This document shows positions 48,383 to 58,659 of a stretch of 64,000 nucleotides of DNA, piece after piece. The DNA comes from Paenirhizobium naphthalenivorans (GTDB lineage Bacteria; Pseudomonadota; Alphaproteobacteria; Rhizobiales; Rhizobiaceae). The translations under genes and the position numbers were made by a program. The notes beneath the pieces are model-generated. The model did not search any database. It saw only the letters and a program-made list of their open reading frames with translations, and was not told where the DNA came from. How positions within the stretch are numbered: position 1 is the stretch's first letter; each line of letters begins with the position of its first letter. The stretch is from the NCBI RefSeq assembly GCF_007992095.1, contig NZ_BJZP01000019.1:1-64000 (forward strand). The letters run 5' to 3'.

Positions 48383-51070
48383 CTAACTCTTTTTCGCTTT
48401 CGGTGCCGCCTTGGCCTTCGGCTTGGCAGCGGTTGTTTTCTTTGGCTTGGTCTTGTCCGCATCAGCGTCCGCAGCCTTTGCCTTGGTTGCCTTGGGTTTC
48501 GCGGTGGCCTTGGCCGGCGCCTTCTTTGCCGCCGTCTTCTTGGTCCCGCTCTTGCCCGCCTTCTCGGCGATCAGGGCGAGTGCCTCTTCCATCGTCACCG
48601 ATTGCGGATCCTTGCCCTTCGGCAGCGTGGCATTGACCTTGCCCCAATTAATATAGGGTCCGTATTTGCCATCGCGAACAGTAATCGCACCGCCGTCCGG
48701 ATGTTCCCCCATTTCCTTGAGCGCCACGGCGGCAGCCCGCCCGCGACCAGGCCCCTTGCTCTGCTTTTCCGCCAATACAGCGACGGCACGGTTGAGGCCG
48801 ATCGAGAACACGTCTTCAATGCTTTCCAGATTGGCATAAGTGCCGTCGTGCAGGACGAACGGTCCGTAGCGACCGAGGCCGGCCGTAATCATCTTGCCGG
48901 TCTCGGGGTGTGGGCCGACCTCGCGCGGCAGCGCAAGAAGCGATAGCGCCTTTTCGAAATCCACTGTTGCTGGTGTCCAGCCCTTGGGCAGGGACGAACG
49001 CTTGGCCTCCTTGCCTTCGCCGCGCTGGACATAGGGGCCGAAGCGGCCGCTGCGCAGGGTGATTTCCTCGTCGGTTGCCGGGTCCTTGCCCAGTGCCTTC
49101 GGTTCGTTGGAACCGGACGCCTCCGCATCCGCACCGCCTTCGGAGGAGAGCTGGCGTGTGTAATTGCATTCTGGATAGTTCGAGCAGCCGACGAAGGCGC
49201 CGTACTTGCCGAGCTTGAGCGACAGGTTACCGGTGCCGCAAACCTGGCAGATGCGCGGGTCGGAGCCGTCCTCGCGCTTGGGAAAGACGAGCGGAGCCAG
49301 AGCCTCGTTCAGCGCGTCGAGCACATTGGTGACGCGCAGTTCCTTGGTGACCTCGATCTGGGCGAAGAAACTCGTCCAGAACTCGCGCAGGACGTCCTTC
49401 CAGTTCAACTCTCCGGCGGAGATCTGGTCAAGCTTTTCCTCAAGGTCAGCCGTGAAATCGTACTCGACATAGCGCGTGAAGAAATTCTCGAGAAAGGCAG
49501 TCACCAGCCGCCCCTTGGAATGGGGAATCAGCTTGCGCTTGTCCATCGTGACATATTCGCGGTCGCTCAGGGTCTTCAGGGTCGCGGCGTAGGTCGAGGG
49601 GCGGCCGATGCCGAGTTCTTCCATCTTCTTGATAAGCGTCGCTTCCGAATAGCGCGGTGGCGGTTCGGTAAAGTGCTGGCTGGCGTTGATCTTCTGCTTG
49701 GCGAGCGCCTCACGCGCATTGATCTCCGGCAGGCGGCCCTCGTCGTCGCCGTCCTCGCTCGGTTCGCCTTCTTCCTTCTGGTCGGTATAGGCGGCGATGA
49801 AGCCGTCGAAGCGGATAACCGAGCCGACGGCACGCAGGCCAGCCTTATCGCCATTATTGTCGGCGAGGATCTCGACCGTTGTCCGTTCGATCTCGGCCGA
49901 CGCCATCTGGCTGGCGATGCCGCGTTTCCAGATCAGGTCGTAAAGACGCAGTTGGTCGGCGTCGAGGAAGCGGCGCACCTTGTCGGGCGAACGGTTGAAG
50001 TCGGTCGGGCGGATCGCCTCGTGGGCTTCCTGGGCGTTTTTCGCTTTGGTCGAGTAGAAACGCGGCTTCTCCGGCACGTAACGAGGACCGAACTGATCGG
50101 CGACGGCGGCGCGCGCCGCGTCGATCGCCTCCGGTGCCATCTGCACGCCGTCGGTACGCATATAGGTAATGAGACCGACCGTCTCGCCGCCGATGTCTAT
50201 GCCTTCATAAAGTCTCTGGGCGACCTGCATCGTGCGGGACGCCGAGAAACCGAGTTTCGAGGAGGCCGCCTGTTGCAGCGTCGAGGTGGTGAAGGGCGGG
50301 CCGGGATTGCGTTTGACGGGTTTGGCCTCGACGCTGTCGACGACATATTTCGCGCCTTCGAGCAGTGTCTTGATGCCGTTGGCCTGTTCGCCATTGGTCA
50401 CCGAATTGCGCTGGATGCGCTTGCCGAGATGCGAGACGAGCTTCGCCTCGAAATCATCACCACGCGGCGTCTTCAGCAGCGCAGAGATGTTCCAGTATTC
50501 CTCGGCGACGAAGCGTTCGATTTCGTCCTCACGGTCGCAGACGAGCCGCAGCGCCACCGACTGGACACGACCGGCCGAGCGGGCGCCCGGCAGCTTGCGC
50601 CACAGCACCGGCGAAAGGTTGAAGCCGACAAGGTAATCGAGAGCACGGCGAGCCAGATAGGCGTCGACCAGCGCACCGTCGATATCGCGCGGGTTGGCCA
50701 TCGCGTCGAGCACGGCCTTCTTGGTGATGGCGTTGAAGACGACGCGCTTGACGGGCTTGTCGCCGATCACCTTTTTCTTTTTCAACAGATCAAGGACGTG
50801 CCAGGAGATCGCTTCACCTTCACGATCCGGGTCGGTCGCGAGGATGAGGCCGTCGGCGCCCTTCATGGCGTCGGATATCTCTTTCATCCTCTTGGCCGAC
50901 GCGCTGTCGACTTCCCAGTCCATGGCAAAGTCGTCGTCCGGGCGGACCGAACCGTCCTTGGCCGGCAAATCGCGCACATGCCCGAAGGATGCGAGCACCT
51001 TGTACCCGGAACCCAGATACTTGTTGATCGTCTTGGCCTTGGCCGGGGATTCTACGACTACGACATCCAT
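48383..51070 (-). CDS. topA: DNA topoisomerase I
   Basis: An 895-aa type IA topoisomerase that relaxes negative supercoils. Toprim domain from residue 1 (MDVVVVESPAKAKTINKYL, then LATDPDREGEAISWH); the catalytic Tyr is in GLITYMRTDG (about residue 310). One zinc-ribbon segment (CQVCGTG...CSNYPEC) is followed by three Topo C-terminal repeats (RFGPYVQRG, RYGPFVLHDG, KYGPYINWG) and an Ala/Lys-rich tail of about 50 residues. Start 51070 was chosen because the domain begins there; the frame is open for 47 more codons. Confidence 0.95.
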   Translation of the reverse strand: MDVVVVESPAKAKTINKYLGSGYKVLASFGHVRDLPAKDGSVRPDDDFAMDWEVDSASAKRMKEISDAMKGADGLILATDPDREGEAISWHVLDLLKKKKVIGDKPVKRVVFNAITKKAVLDAMANPRDIDGALVDAYLARRALDYLVGFNLSPVLWRKLPGARSAGRVQSVALRLVCDREDEIERFVAEEYWNISALLKTPRGDDFEAKLVSHLGKRIQRNSVTNGEQANGIKTLLEGAKYVVDSVEAKPVKRNPGPPFTTSTLQQAASSKLGFSASRTMQVAQRLYEGIDIGGETVGLITYMRTDGVQMAPEAIDAARAAVADQFGPRYVPEKPRFYSTKAKNAQEAHEAIRPTDFNRSPDKVRRFLDADQLRLYDLIWKRGIASQMASAEIERTTVEILADNNGDKAGLRAVGSVIRFDGFIAAYTDQKEEGEPSEDGDDEGRLPEINAREALAKQKINASQHFTEPPPRYSEATLIKKMEELGIGRPSTYAATLKTLSDREYVTMDKRKLIPHSKGRLVTAFLENFFTRYVEYDFTADLEEKLDQISAGELNWKDVLREFWTSFFAQIEVTKELRVTNVLDALNEALAPLVFPKREDGSDPRICQVCGTGNLSLKLGKYGAFVGCSNYPECNYTRQLSSEGGADAEASGSNEPKALGKDPATDEEITLRSGRFGPYVQRGEGKEAKRSSLPKGWTPATVDFEKALSLLALPREVGPHPETGKMITAGLGRYGPFVLHDGTYANLESIEDVFSIGLNRAVAVLAEKQSKGPGRGRAAAVALKEMGEHPDGGAITVRDGKYGPYINWGKVNATLPKGKDPQSVTMEEALALIAEKAGKSGTKKTAAKKAPAKATAKPKATKAKAADADADKTKPKKTTAAKPKAKAAPKAKKS

Positions 51071-51303
51071 TGCGTTTCTCTGTACTGCGGAAAGGGCGTC
51101 CCTCAGGGCCGACGGCGGCGTGGTCCCGAAAACCGGTTCCCCGACATGGAGGGGGATTCGGCCGCGGTCAAGGGGGAAGGCGTATTTTCTGCTGGCTGCA
51201 ACGTAGTGCAACCTTTGATAGAGTTGCGAGTTATTGCAATTTAAAATAAATGGCCCTATCGTTTTCGTAATTGGGTTGCAGTCGCATTGCGCGACAAATC
51301 TGG

Positions 51304-51540
51304 ATGGAAAGCATGGTCGTGAAAACGATGGGCGGTAACGAGTCGCGCACGCGGGAAAACATAGCCTTCATACGGCAGATGCTCGGCGAGTTGCGCGCGG
51401 TTGCCGAGAGTGAGGGGGCGGAAATGCTCTGTTACCTGATCGAAATGGCCTATGTCGAGGCGGGAGACCTGCAGATGGGGCGTCGCGCGCTGTCAATCCA
51501 TCATGGCAATGGAGACAAGCCCTCCCGGATGCCGCAGTAG
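51304..51540 (+). CDS. small conserved-type hypothetical protein
   Basis: A 78-aa soluble, mostly helical protein of unknown family (RENIAFIRQMLGELRAVAESEGAEMLCYLIEMAYVEAGDL core). The acidic and hydrophobic periodicity and core-like codon use support it. The start could also be ATG 51313. It is divergent from topA (233 bp) and its 3' end overlaps the convergent dprA by 48 nt. Confidence 0.65.
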   Translation: MESMVVKTMGGNESRTRENIAFIRQMLGELRAVAESEGAEMLCYLIEMAYVEAGDLQMGRRALSIHHGNGDKPSRMPQ

Positions 51541-52641
51541 TCGTCCGGCTATGTCCAGTTCGAGGAGTATGAGATAGACTGCGGCCGGCGCAAGCCCGGT
51601 ATGTCTGACAATGTCGTCGATCTCGACCGGTGTCGGACCAAGCGCATCGGTGATGCGGGAACGATCGCTGTCGCTTGGTGGCAAGGCCAGCGAACGGTCC
51701 TCGTCGCCTGGTTCCTTCGCCTCGTGGCCGGAGAAGATATCAATCCGGGAGAGCGGGGCCAGCGCCTGCAAGACATCGTCCGGCCGCGTGGTGACGGTTG
51801 CTCCATCCTTCAGCAGTCCATTGGTGCCTTCGCAGCGCGGATCAAGGGGCGATCCGGGGACAGCAAAGACGAGCCGGCCGTAATCGCCGGCGAGCCGCGC
51901 TGTGATCAGAGAGCCCGAGCGCGCCGCCGCTTCGATGACGACCACCCCGAGGGCGACGCCGGCGATCAGCCGATTACGGCGAGGGAAGTCGCGGGCGCGG
52001 GCCTCCCAGCCGAATGGCATCTCCGAGATCGCCAGCCCCCGCCCGTCACAGATCTCGTGCAGGAGGTCGGTATTTTCCGGTGGGTAGGGCTTGTCGAGTC
52101 CGCCTGCCATGGCGGCGATCGTGCCGGTCTCCAGACTGGCTCGATGAGCGGCCGTGTCGATGCCGCGGGCGAGACCTGAAATGATCGCATAACCGGCCCG
52201 GCCAATGTCGCGGGCCATCAGGGCGGCGAATTTCGCCCCACTGATCGAGGCATTGCGTGAGCCGACGACGCCGACGGCCGGCATACTTGCCGCCGAAAGG
52301 TCGCCTTTCACCGCAAGGAGCGGCGGCGCGCCGTCGATCTGTCGCAAGGCCAGTGGGTAGTCGGGCTCGCCTATGCCGAGGAAGCACGCGCCGAAGCGGG
52401 CGGCCGTCTCCAGTTCCTGCTCGGCTTCGGCCTCGGTGGCGATCCGGATGGCGCGCGTCGATCCACCGCGCCGGGAGAGCTCCGGTAGCATGGCAAGGGC
52501 GGTTTCCGCCGTGCCGAAATGATTGATGAGATCGCGAAAGGTCGCGGGGCCTACATTGTCGCTGCGGATCAGTCTGAGCCAGTTGATTCTCTGCCGGTCG
52601 GTCAGCGCAATTCCGGTTCGACCTGCGCTTGCCTCCGGCAT
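51493..52641 (-). CDS. dprA: DNA processing protein DprA
   Basis: A 382-aa single-strand DNA-binding, RecA-loading protein. SAM-like N-terminal region (about residues 15-75), Rossmann-like DprA core with GVVGSRNAS, SGLARGIDTAAHRASL and FPRRNRLIAG (about 120-300), and a C-terminal winged-helix (about 325-380). Four bases after plsY. Confidence 0.95.
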   Translation of the reverse strand: MPEASAGRTGIALTDRQRINWLRLIRSDNVGPATFRDLINHFGTAETALAMLPELSRRGGSTRAIRIATEAEAEQELETAARFGACFLGIGEPDYPLALRQIDGAPPLLAVKGDLSAASMPAVGVVGSRNASISGAKFAALMARDIGRAGYAIISGLARGIDTAAHRASLETGTIAAMAGGLDKPYPPENTDLLHEICDGRGLAISEMPFGWEARARDFPRRNRLIAGVALGVVVIEAAARSGSLITARLAGDYGRLVFAVPGSPLDPRCEGTNGLLKDGATVTTRPDDVLQALAPLSRIDIFSGHEAKEPGDEDRSLALPPSDSDRSRITDALGPTPVEIDDIVRHTGLAPAAVYLILLELDIAGRLLRHPGGLVSIAMMD

Positions 52642-52645
52642 GACC

Positions 52646-53263
52646 TCATCCCTTTTTGCCGATCTTGCTTTCGGTTCCGGCGATCAGCCGTTCGATATTG
52701 GCCTTGTGCCGCCAGTAGGTGACGGCCGTCATCACGGCTGTGACCAGGGCCGCGTCACGGATGCCCAGTATCCACAACACAACCGGAATGACAAGGGTTG
52801 CAACCAGAGCGGACAGTGAGGAGTAGCGGGTCACGAAAGCCAGCGTCAGCCAGACCACGGCGAAGACAGGGACCATCAGCGGCGCGACGCCGAGCAGGGT
52901 GCCGATATAGGTCGCCACGCCCTTGCCGCCCTTGAACCCGAGCCAGATCGGAAAAAGGTGGCCGATGAAGGCGGCAAACCCAGCGAGCAAGCCGGCATTC
53001 CCACCGAATATGGCCTGGGCGGTCACAGCGGCGGCGGTCGCCTTCAGCGCGTCGAGTAGAAGGGTCGCGGCTGCCAGTTTCTTGTTTCCGGTGCGCAGAA
53101 CGTTGGTCGCGCCGATATTGCCCGAGCCGATCAAGCGCAGGTCACCATGGCCGGCCATGCGGGTGAGCAGCAGGCCGAACGGGATCGAGCCCAGCAGATA
53201 GCCGAGGCTCAGCACGGCGATCAGCGCTGGCCAACCTATTGCAAGAAAACTGGTGCTGGCCAT
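52646..53263 (-). CDS. plsY: glycerol-3-phosphate acyltransferase PlsY
   Basis: A 205-aa membrane enzyme with five helices that acylates glycerol-3-phosphate from acyl-phosphate, the first step of phospholipid synthesis. Motifs [14 protein letters not shown] (about residues 43-56) and [17 protein letters not shown] are intact. Located between pyrC-like and dprA in the same direction. Confidence 0.95.
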   Translation of the reverse strand: MASTSFLAIGWPALIAVLSLGYLLGSIPFGLLLTRMAGHGDLRLIGSGNIGATNVLRTGNKKLAAATLLLDALKATAAAVTAQAIFGGNAGLLAGFAAFIGHLFPIWLGFKGGKGVATYIGTLLGVAPLMVPVFAVVWLTLAFVTRYSSLSALVATLVIPVVLWILGIRDAALVTAVMTAVTYWRHKANIERLIAGTESKIGKKG

Positions 53264-53284
53264 TTAGCTCCCCCTTTGGCTGTC

Positions 53285-54574
53285 TTACAGAGAATGCACG
53301 CACTTGCCGGCGACATAGGTCGCAACGGCCCGGCCCGAGAACCGTGCGTCCTCGAACGGTGTGTTCTTCGACCGCGACAGGAGCAATTCTTTTGAAACGA
53401 GCCACGGCTCGTCAAGGTCGATCAGCGTGATGTCGGCCTTTGAACCGGGCCGGAGAGAACCGGCTTCGAGCCCGAAGATTTCGGCCGGCCGGGTCGACAT
53501 GGCATCGATCAGCCGCATCAGCGGCACATGGCCATTGTGATGCAGGCGAAGGGCGGCTGACAGAAGGGTCTCGAGCCCGACCGCTCCGTCCGCCGCATCG
53601 GCAAAGGGCAGACGCTTGGTATCGACGTCCTGCGGATCGTGCGACGAGACGATGATGTCGACGGTGCCGTCGGCAATCGCCTGGACCATGGCCATGCGGT
53701 CATCTTCGGCGCGCAGTGGAGGCGTGAGCTTGAAGAAGGTCCGATACTCGCCGATGTCGTTCTCGTTCAGCGCCAGATGGTTGATCGATATGCCGCAAGT
53801 GACCTTCGCGCCGCGCCCGCGTGCCAACCGGATCGCTTCCGCCGATTCAGGCACCGAGATCTTCGCGGCATGAAATTTGGCCCGCGTTAGGCCGGCGATC
53901 CTGAGATCGCGCTCCAGCGGGATGATTTCGGCCTCTCGCGGCACGCCCGACAGGCCGAGCCAGCTGGCGAACAGCCCTTCGTTCATCACGCCGTTGCCCA
54001 GGTATTTTTCCCGCGGCTCAAGATCTATCACGGCGTCGAACTCGCGCGCATAGGTCATGACCCGTCGCAGCAGCTGGCTGTCGGACAATCCATGCCGGCC
54101 ATTGGTGAAGGCCACGGCACCGGCGTTCTGCAGGAGTCCGATCTCGGTCATCTCCTCGCCGGCGAGCCTCTTGGTGAGGGCCGCTGCCGGATAGACGTTG
54201 ACCATCGCCGCGTCGCGCGCCGTCTTCTTGACGAATTCGACCAGCGCAATGTCGTCTATCACCGGATCTGTGTCCGGCATCATGATAAAGGAGGTAATGC
54301 CGCCAGCCGCCGCCGCGCGACTTGCCGAAGCGATCGTCTCGCGGTGCTCTGCGCCCGGTTCACCAACGAAGACGCGGGCATCGACCAGACCCGGTATGGC
54401 GGTCAGACCGAAGCAATCGCGAACCTCGGCACCATCCGGCGCACCCTGGTTCTGCGCATCGGCGCCGGCCGCCAGCACGCGACCGTCTTCGCCGACAATG
54501 ATGGTGGCGACCGTGTCGAGCTGGCGCGACGGATCGACGATGCGGACATTCTTCAGGACGAGAGGCCGGTTCAT
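53285..54574 (-). CDS. dihydroorotase-like protein, catalytically degenerate (PyrC' type)
   Basis: A 429-aa member of the dihydroorotase family. The metal motif that normally reads DxHxHxREPG is [10 protein letters not shown] here (residues 65-74), lacking both His. The motif normally reading DHAPH is SHDPQ. Family knowledge: such proteins, as in Pseudomonas pyrBC', are inactive partners that stabilise aspartate carbamoyltransferase. Its start overlaps the pyrB stop by 4 nt, which fits a structural partnership. A functional dihydroorotase should be elsewhere. Confidence 0.9.
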   Translation of the reverse strand: MNRPLVLKNVRIVDPSRQLDTVATIIVGEDGRVLAAGADAQNQGAPDGAEVRDCFGLTAIPGLVDARVFVGEPGAEHRETIASASRAAAAGGITSFIMMPDTDPVIDDIALVEFVKKTARDAAMVNVYPAAALTKRLAGEEMTEIGLLQNAGAVAFTNGRHGLSDSQLLRRVMTYAREFDAVIDLEPREKYLGNGVMNEGLFASWLGLSGVPREAEIIPLERDLRIAGLTRAKFHAAKISVPESAEAIRLARGRGAKVTCGISINHLALNENDIGEYRTFFKLTPPLRAEDDRMAMVQAIADGTVDIIVSSHDPQDVDTKRLPFADAADGAVGLETLLSAALRLHHNGHVPLMRLIDAMSTRPAEIFGLEAGSLRPGSKADITLIDLDEPWLVSKELLLSRSKNTPFEDARFSGRAVATYVAGKCVHSL

Positions 54575-55527
54575 GCGCCCATTCCTTCGCTACGCGGACC
54601 CTGGTTTTGCGAGACCAGCAGGGTCTCCATGACGGCCATGCGCACAGCGACCCCCATTTCCACCTGTTGTTCGATCACGCTCTGCGGGCCATCGGCCACT
54701 TCCGAGGCGATTTCCACGCCGCGGTTCATCGGGCCCGGATGCATGACGAGCGCGTCCTCTTTGGCCACCTTGAGCTTTTCGGCGTCGAGTCCCCAGAAGT
54801 GGAAATATTCCCGCACCGATGGCACGAAGGCGCCGGACATGCGCTCGCGCTGCAACCGCAGCATCATCACCACATCGGCGCCCTTCAGGCCTTCCTTCAT
54901 GTCATGGAAGACCTCCACGCCCATGTCGGCAATGCCCCTCGGCAGGAGCGTCGCGGGCGCGACGACCCTGACCCGCGCACCCATGGCGTTCAGCAGAAGG
55001 ATGTTGGAGCGCGCGACGCGCGAATGCAGCACGTCACCGCAGATCGCCACGATGATGCGCGACAATTTGCCCTTGGCGCGCCGGATCGTCAGCGCGTCGA
55101 GCAGGGCCTGGGTAGGGTGCTCGTGCTGACCGTCGCCGGCGTTGACCACCGAACAGGCGACCTTCTGGGCGAGCAGTGCGGCGGCACCAGCCGACGAATG
55201 GCGCACCACCAGCACGTCCGGCCGCATGGCGTTCAACGTCATCGCGGTGTCGATGAGCGTCTCGCCCTTCTTCACCGACGAATTGCCGACCGACATGTTC
55301 ATTACGTCGGCGCCGAGTCGTTTTCCGGCCAGCTCGAACGAGGATTGCGTTCGGGTCGATGCCTCGAAAAAAAGATTGATCTGTGTGAGACCGCGCAGCG
55401 TGGAGGTTTTCTTCTCCCGCTGACGGCTGATTTTGACGGCTTCGTCCGCCTTATCGAGCAGATAGGTAATATCCTGCTCGGTCAGGCCTTTGATGCCGAT
55501 GAGATGGCGATGGGGAAAGAAGACCAT
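54571..55527 (-). CDS. pyrB: aspartate carbamoyltransferase catalytic subunit
   Basis: A 318-aa enzyme that condenses carbamoyl phosphate and aspartate, the first committed step of pyrimidine synthesis. The carbamoyl-phosphate motif is [12 protein letters not shown] (about residues 53-64), with [18 protein letters not shown] and [10 protein letters not shown] later. AGGAGG lies 7 nt before the ATG. First gene of the pyrB-pyrC'-plsY-dprA series. Confidence 0.96.
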   Translation of the reverse strand: MVFFPHRHLIGIKGLTEQDITYLLDKADEAVKISRQREKKTSTLRGLTQINLFFEASTRTQSSFELAGKRLGADVMNMSVGNSSVKKGETLIDTAMTLNAMRPDVLVVRHSSAGAAALLAQKVACSVVNAGDGQHEHPTQALLDALTIRRAKGKLSRIIVAICGDVLHSRVARSNILLLNAMGARVRVVAPATLLPRGIADMGVEVFHDMKEGLKGADVVMMLRLQRERMSGAFVPSVREYFHFWGLDAEKLKVAKEDALVMHPGPMNRGVEIASEVADGPQSVIEQQVEMGVAVRMAVMETLLVSQNQGPRSEGMGA

Positions 55528-55649
55528 GGACGTCCTCCTGAGATGTCACGCGGTCTATAAAGAAGCCGGGGCCGGGGGGCAAGCACATGCAGTGTGGATA
55601 GAAGCGCGGTCCCCATGTAAAACGAATCGATTTCCGCTAGAGGATCGGC

Positions 55650-57302
55650 ATGACCCCAATGAACCGGACTGAAGAAAAACTCGCCGAACTGAACCAGCCC
55701 AAGCCCTGGTCCGGTATCAATGCCTATCGCTCCGATCCGCTGGTGGTAGACCTGAGTGCCGGTCTTTCGCGTGGCCTGCGCGAAGAATACGATGTCATCG
55801 GCAAGTATGTGACCTCGCACGAGGCACAGGAACTGGCGCGTATGGCGAACCAGAGCCCACCGCAATTGCGCACCCATGGGGTTCGCGGCGAGCGGCTGGA
55901 CGTCGTCGAGTTTCATCCGGCATGGCATGCCCTGATGCGCCGGTCGATGTCGGTCGGGCTTCATTCGTCGGTATGGGAGAATCAGCCGGACGCCCGCGGA
56001 CACGAGCATCTGGCCCGCGCCGTTCGCTTCTTCCTGACCGCGCAGCTCGAATGCGGGCATCTTTGCCCTCTGACCATGACCAGCGCCTCGGTTGCAGCCC
56101 TCGTCGCCTCGCCGCATGTGCAGAAGGAGTGGGCGCCGAAGATCCTGTCACGCAAATACGATTCGTCCAACAAGCCTGCCATGCAGAAGACCGCGGTGAC
56201 GATCGGCATGGGCATGACGGAAAAGCAGGGTGGCACGGATGTGCGCGCCAATATTTCGTCGGGCGAGCGCGTGGGCGAGGGGATTTATCGCCTGTCCGGC
56301 CACAAGTGGTTCATGTCTGCGCCGATGAGCGATGCCTTCGTCATGCTCGCCCAGACCAAGGACGGTATGGGGTGCTTCCTGGTGCCGCGCCTGCTTGAGG
56401 ACGGTTCGGCTAACGGCTTGGAGTTCCAGCGCCTCAAGGACAAGATAGGCAATCGCTCGAATGCCTCCTCCGAGGTCGAGTTTTCTGACACTTTCGGTTT
56501 CCTGCTCGGCACACCGGGCGACGGAATTCACACCATCCTCGATATGGTGACGTTGACGCGCCTCGATTGCGCGCTTGCTTCGGCCGGCATCATGCGTGCC
56601 TCGATGGCCGAAGCCGTGCATCACGTGCGCGGTCGCTCGGTCTTCGGCAAGAAACTGATCGACCAGCCGATCATGACGCGCGTGCTTGCCGACATGGCGC
56701 TCGACGTTGCGGCCGCGACAGCGCTCGCCTTCAGGTTGGCCGACAGTTTCGATCGAGCCCGCGAAAACCCGGTTGACGCCGCCTATGCCCGGGTAATGAC
56801 TCCGGTGGTCAAATACTGGGTCTGCAAGATCGCTCCATCTCTTATCTATGAGGCCATGGAGTGCATCGGAGGCAGCGGCTACATTGAGGAGCGTCCGATC
56901 GCCCGGCACTATCGCGAGGCCCCGGTCAACGCGATCTGGGAGGGCTCCGGCAATGTTATGGCGCTCGATCTGCTGCGGGTTCTGAGTCGTGGCAAGGATC
57001 TGTTCGAGACGATCTTTGCCGGCCTCGAGCGCGATCTCGGTGTTTCCGGCAAGAAGACGGTCGAGGTCTTGCGCGCCGCAACCGCTCTTGCCGAGCGTGA
57101 CGAGGGGGCCGCCCGTCTGCTGATCGAGCAATTGGCGCTCGCCGCCGCTGCCGCCGAACTCTACAAGCTGGGCGCCGGCAAGATCGCTGACGCCTTCCTG
57201 GAATCGCGCCTCGCCGGCGGCTGGCGTCACACCTATGGCGTACTCGACGCCCGGTTTGATGCGCGTTACGTCCTCGACCTGCTCTATCCGGCGGCGAGCT
57301 GA
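55650..57302 (+). CDS. acyl-CoA dehydrogenase family protein, AidB-like
   Basis: A 550-aa flavoprotein of the acyl-CoA dehydrogenase fold, longer than typical members (about 380-400) because of the AidB-type N- and C-terminal extensions. Motifs: RLDVVEFHPAWHALM (about residues 75-89), MGMTEKQGGTDVRAN (FAD region, about 187-201), and ECIGGSGYIEERPIARHYREAPV. E. coli AidB is part of the alkylation response; whether that holds here is not shown, and no Ada or SOS site is seen. Overlaps the convergent AEC transporter by 19 nt. Confidence 0.88.
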   Translation: MTPMNRTEEKLAELNQPKPWSGINAYRSDPLVVDLSAGLSRGLREEYDVIGKYVTSHEAQELARMANQSPPQLRTHGVRGERLDVVEFHPAWHALMRRSMSVGLHSSVWENQPDARGHEHLARAVRFFLTAQLECGHLCPLTMTSASVAALVASPHVQKEWAPKILSRKYDSSNKPAMQKTAVTIGMGMTEKQGGTDVRANISSGERVGEGIYRLSGHKWFMSAPMSDAFVMLAQTKDGMGCFLVPRLLEDGSANGLEFQRLKDKIGNRSNASSEVEFSDTFGFLLGTPGDGIHTILDMVTLTRLDCALASAGIMRASMAEAVHHVRGRSVFGKKLIDQPIMTRVLADMALDVAAATALAFRLADSFDRARENPVDAAYARVMTPVVKYWVCKIAPSLIYEAMECIGGSGYIEERPIARHYREAPVNAIWEGSGNVMALDLLRVLSRGKDLFETIFAGLERDLGVSGKKTVEVLRAATALAERDEGAARLLIEQLALAAAAAELYKLGAGKIADAFLESRLAGGWRHTYGVLDARFDARYVLDLLYPAAS

Positions 57303-58219
57303 CCGACGAGATAGAGGACGATAGGAATGGTGAAGACAGCGGCGATCGTCTGTACGGTCGCCGTTGCCGCGTAAAGCGGGGCGTCGCCGCCCATCTGCTT
57401 GGCGAGAAGATAGCCGTTCATTGCCGTCGGCACCGCCGCGCTGAGTGCCAGCATCGCCAGCACTTCTCCCTCGACACCGAACAGGACGGCAACACTCGTC
57501 ATCACCGCAGGAAACACCAGGAGTTTGAGCGCCGTTCCGATGAGGACGTTCGGGTGCGGTCGCAAGGCATCCATGATTCTTAGCCCTGCCCCGACCATGA
57601 GTAGCCCGAGGCCGAGCGAGGACCGGGCGACGAGATCGACGGCCGTCATCAGCGGTTCGTAGACCGGAATGCCGGCGACATTGACCACCACGCCGCTTGC
57701 CGCGCCGAGAATGATCGGGTTCGAGACGATTTTCAGCACGAAGTCGCGTAACGACCGCCCATTGCCGGAAAACCAGATCATAACGCCGACATTGAGGACA
57801 TTGAGCGGAATGATGATGGTCGCCATGATGACGGCGACGATGGTCAGCCCGACCGGGCCGGAGAGCTTGTCGGCGATGGCAAGCGCCATGAAGCCGTTCC
57901 AACGGGTGGCGGTCTGAAAGATCGAGGTGAAGGCCGGTCCTTCGAGACCCAGCCGGTTTAGCGGACGCCACAGTGCCAGCACAAGCGCCGACATGATCCC
58001 CACGGAAAGCAATGCCACCACGCTGACGGCGCCCATGTCCATGGTCGAGAAGTCGGCGCGCGAGAGCGTTTCGAACAGAAGGGCAGGGAAGAGCACGTAA
58101 TAGCCAAGCTGCTCCAGCCCGCCCCACAGGTTTTCATTGATCAGCGGCCAACGTTTGAGGAGTACCCCCAAAAGAACGAGCAGGAATATCGGCAGAATGC
58201 TCTCAAGAATCGGCAGCAT
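57284..58219 (-). CDS. AEC family (auxin efflux carrier type) transporter
   Basis: A 311-aa membrane protein with ten predicted helices in two inverted halves, matching the AEC family (PILESILPIFLLVLLGVLLKR at the start and NGFMALAIADKLSG in the middle). Bacterial members export organic acids or other metabolites; the substrate is unknown. Start 58219 matches the family N-terminus; an open frame extends 27 codons upstream. Confidence 0.88.
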   Translation of the reverse strand: MLPILESILPIFLLVLLGVLLKRWPLINENLWGGLEQLGYYVLFPALLFETLSRADFSTMDMGAVSVVALLSVGIMSALVLALWRPLNRLGLEGPAFTSIFQTATRWNGFMALAIADKLSGPVGLTIVAVIMATIIIPLNVLNVGVMIWFSGNGRSLRDFVLKIVSNPIILGAASGVVVNVAGIPVYEPLMTAVDLVARSSLGLGLLMVGAGLRIMDALRPHPNVLIGTALKLLVFPAVMTSVAVLFGVEGEVLAMLALSAAVPTAMNGYLLAKQMGGDAPLYAATATVQTIAAVFTIPIVLYLVGQLAAG

Positions 58220-58452
58220 GATCGACTTTCGTGGGATGCGTCGGAGAATTGTACGACGTTGACTAACAGGGCGCGGCCGGTTGAGGCAATCGCTCGACAC
58301 GCAGTCAGCGCTTGGTTGGTTGGAGTTGTGGCACGGCTTTGCCTTGGGTTATCCCCAATGCCCGTTAACCTTAACAAAGGGTTTACATTGCGACCGGACG
58401 GTCAACGGGCCAGTTTCTCGGGGAACAAAGCAGATGAATCGGGACGGTGGTG

Positions 58453-58659
58453 ATGGGAACCGGAATGGCAAGGGTGATGTTGACAACCGCCATGGCGGCG
58501 TTCTTTGCCGGCCTGGCGCTCGACATCGCGGTTCCGGCCGTGGTGCTCAGCATGATGGCGGCATCGAACTGGCTGGTGCAGTGCTGGCCCGAGCCTCGGC
58601 CTGAGTCTCGAATGGCCTCCGCCTGGCTGCTTCAGTATCGGAAGGGGAGGCCCGCATGA
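58453..58659 (+). CDS. small membrane protein, unknown
   Basis: A 68-aa protein with one or two hydrophobic stretches (about residues 7-43) and a polar tail. No family recognised. GTG codons at 58447 and 58450 are alternative starts. Its stop overlaps the next ATG by 4 nt (ATGA), supporting a two-gene unit. Confidence 0.55.
   Translation: MGTGMARVMLTTAMAAFFAGLALDIAVPAVVLSMMAASNWLVQCWPEPRPESRMASAWLLQYRKGRPA

Noticed and set aside
58366..58380. TTAACCTTAAC as a CtrA site
   Set aside because: The two TTAA half-sites are 2 bp apart, not the 7 bp required by the CtrA consensus.
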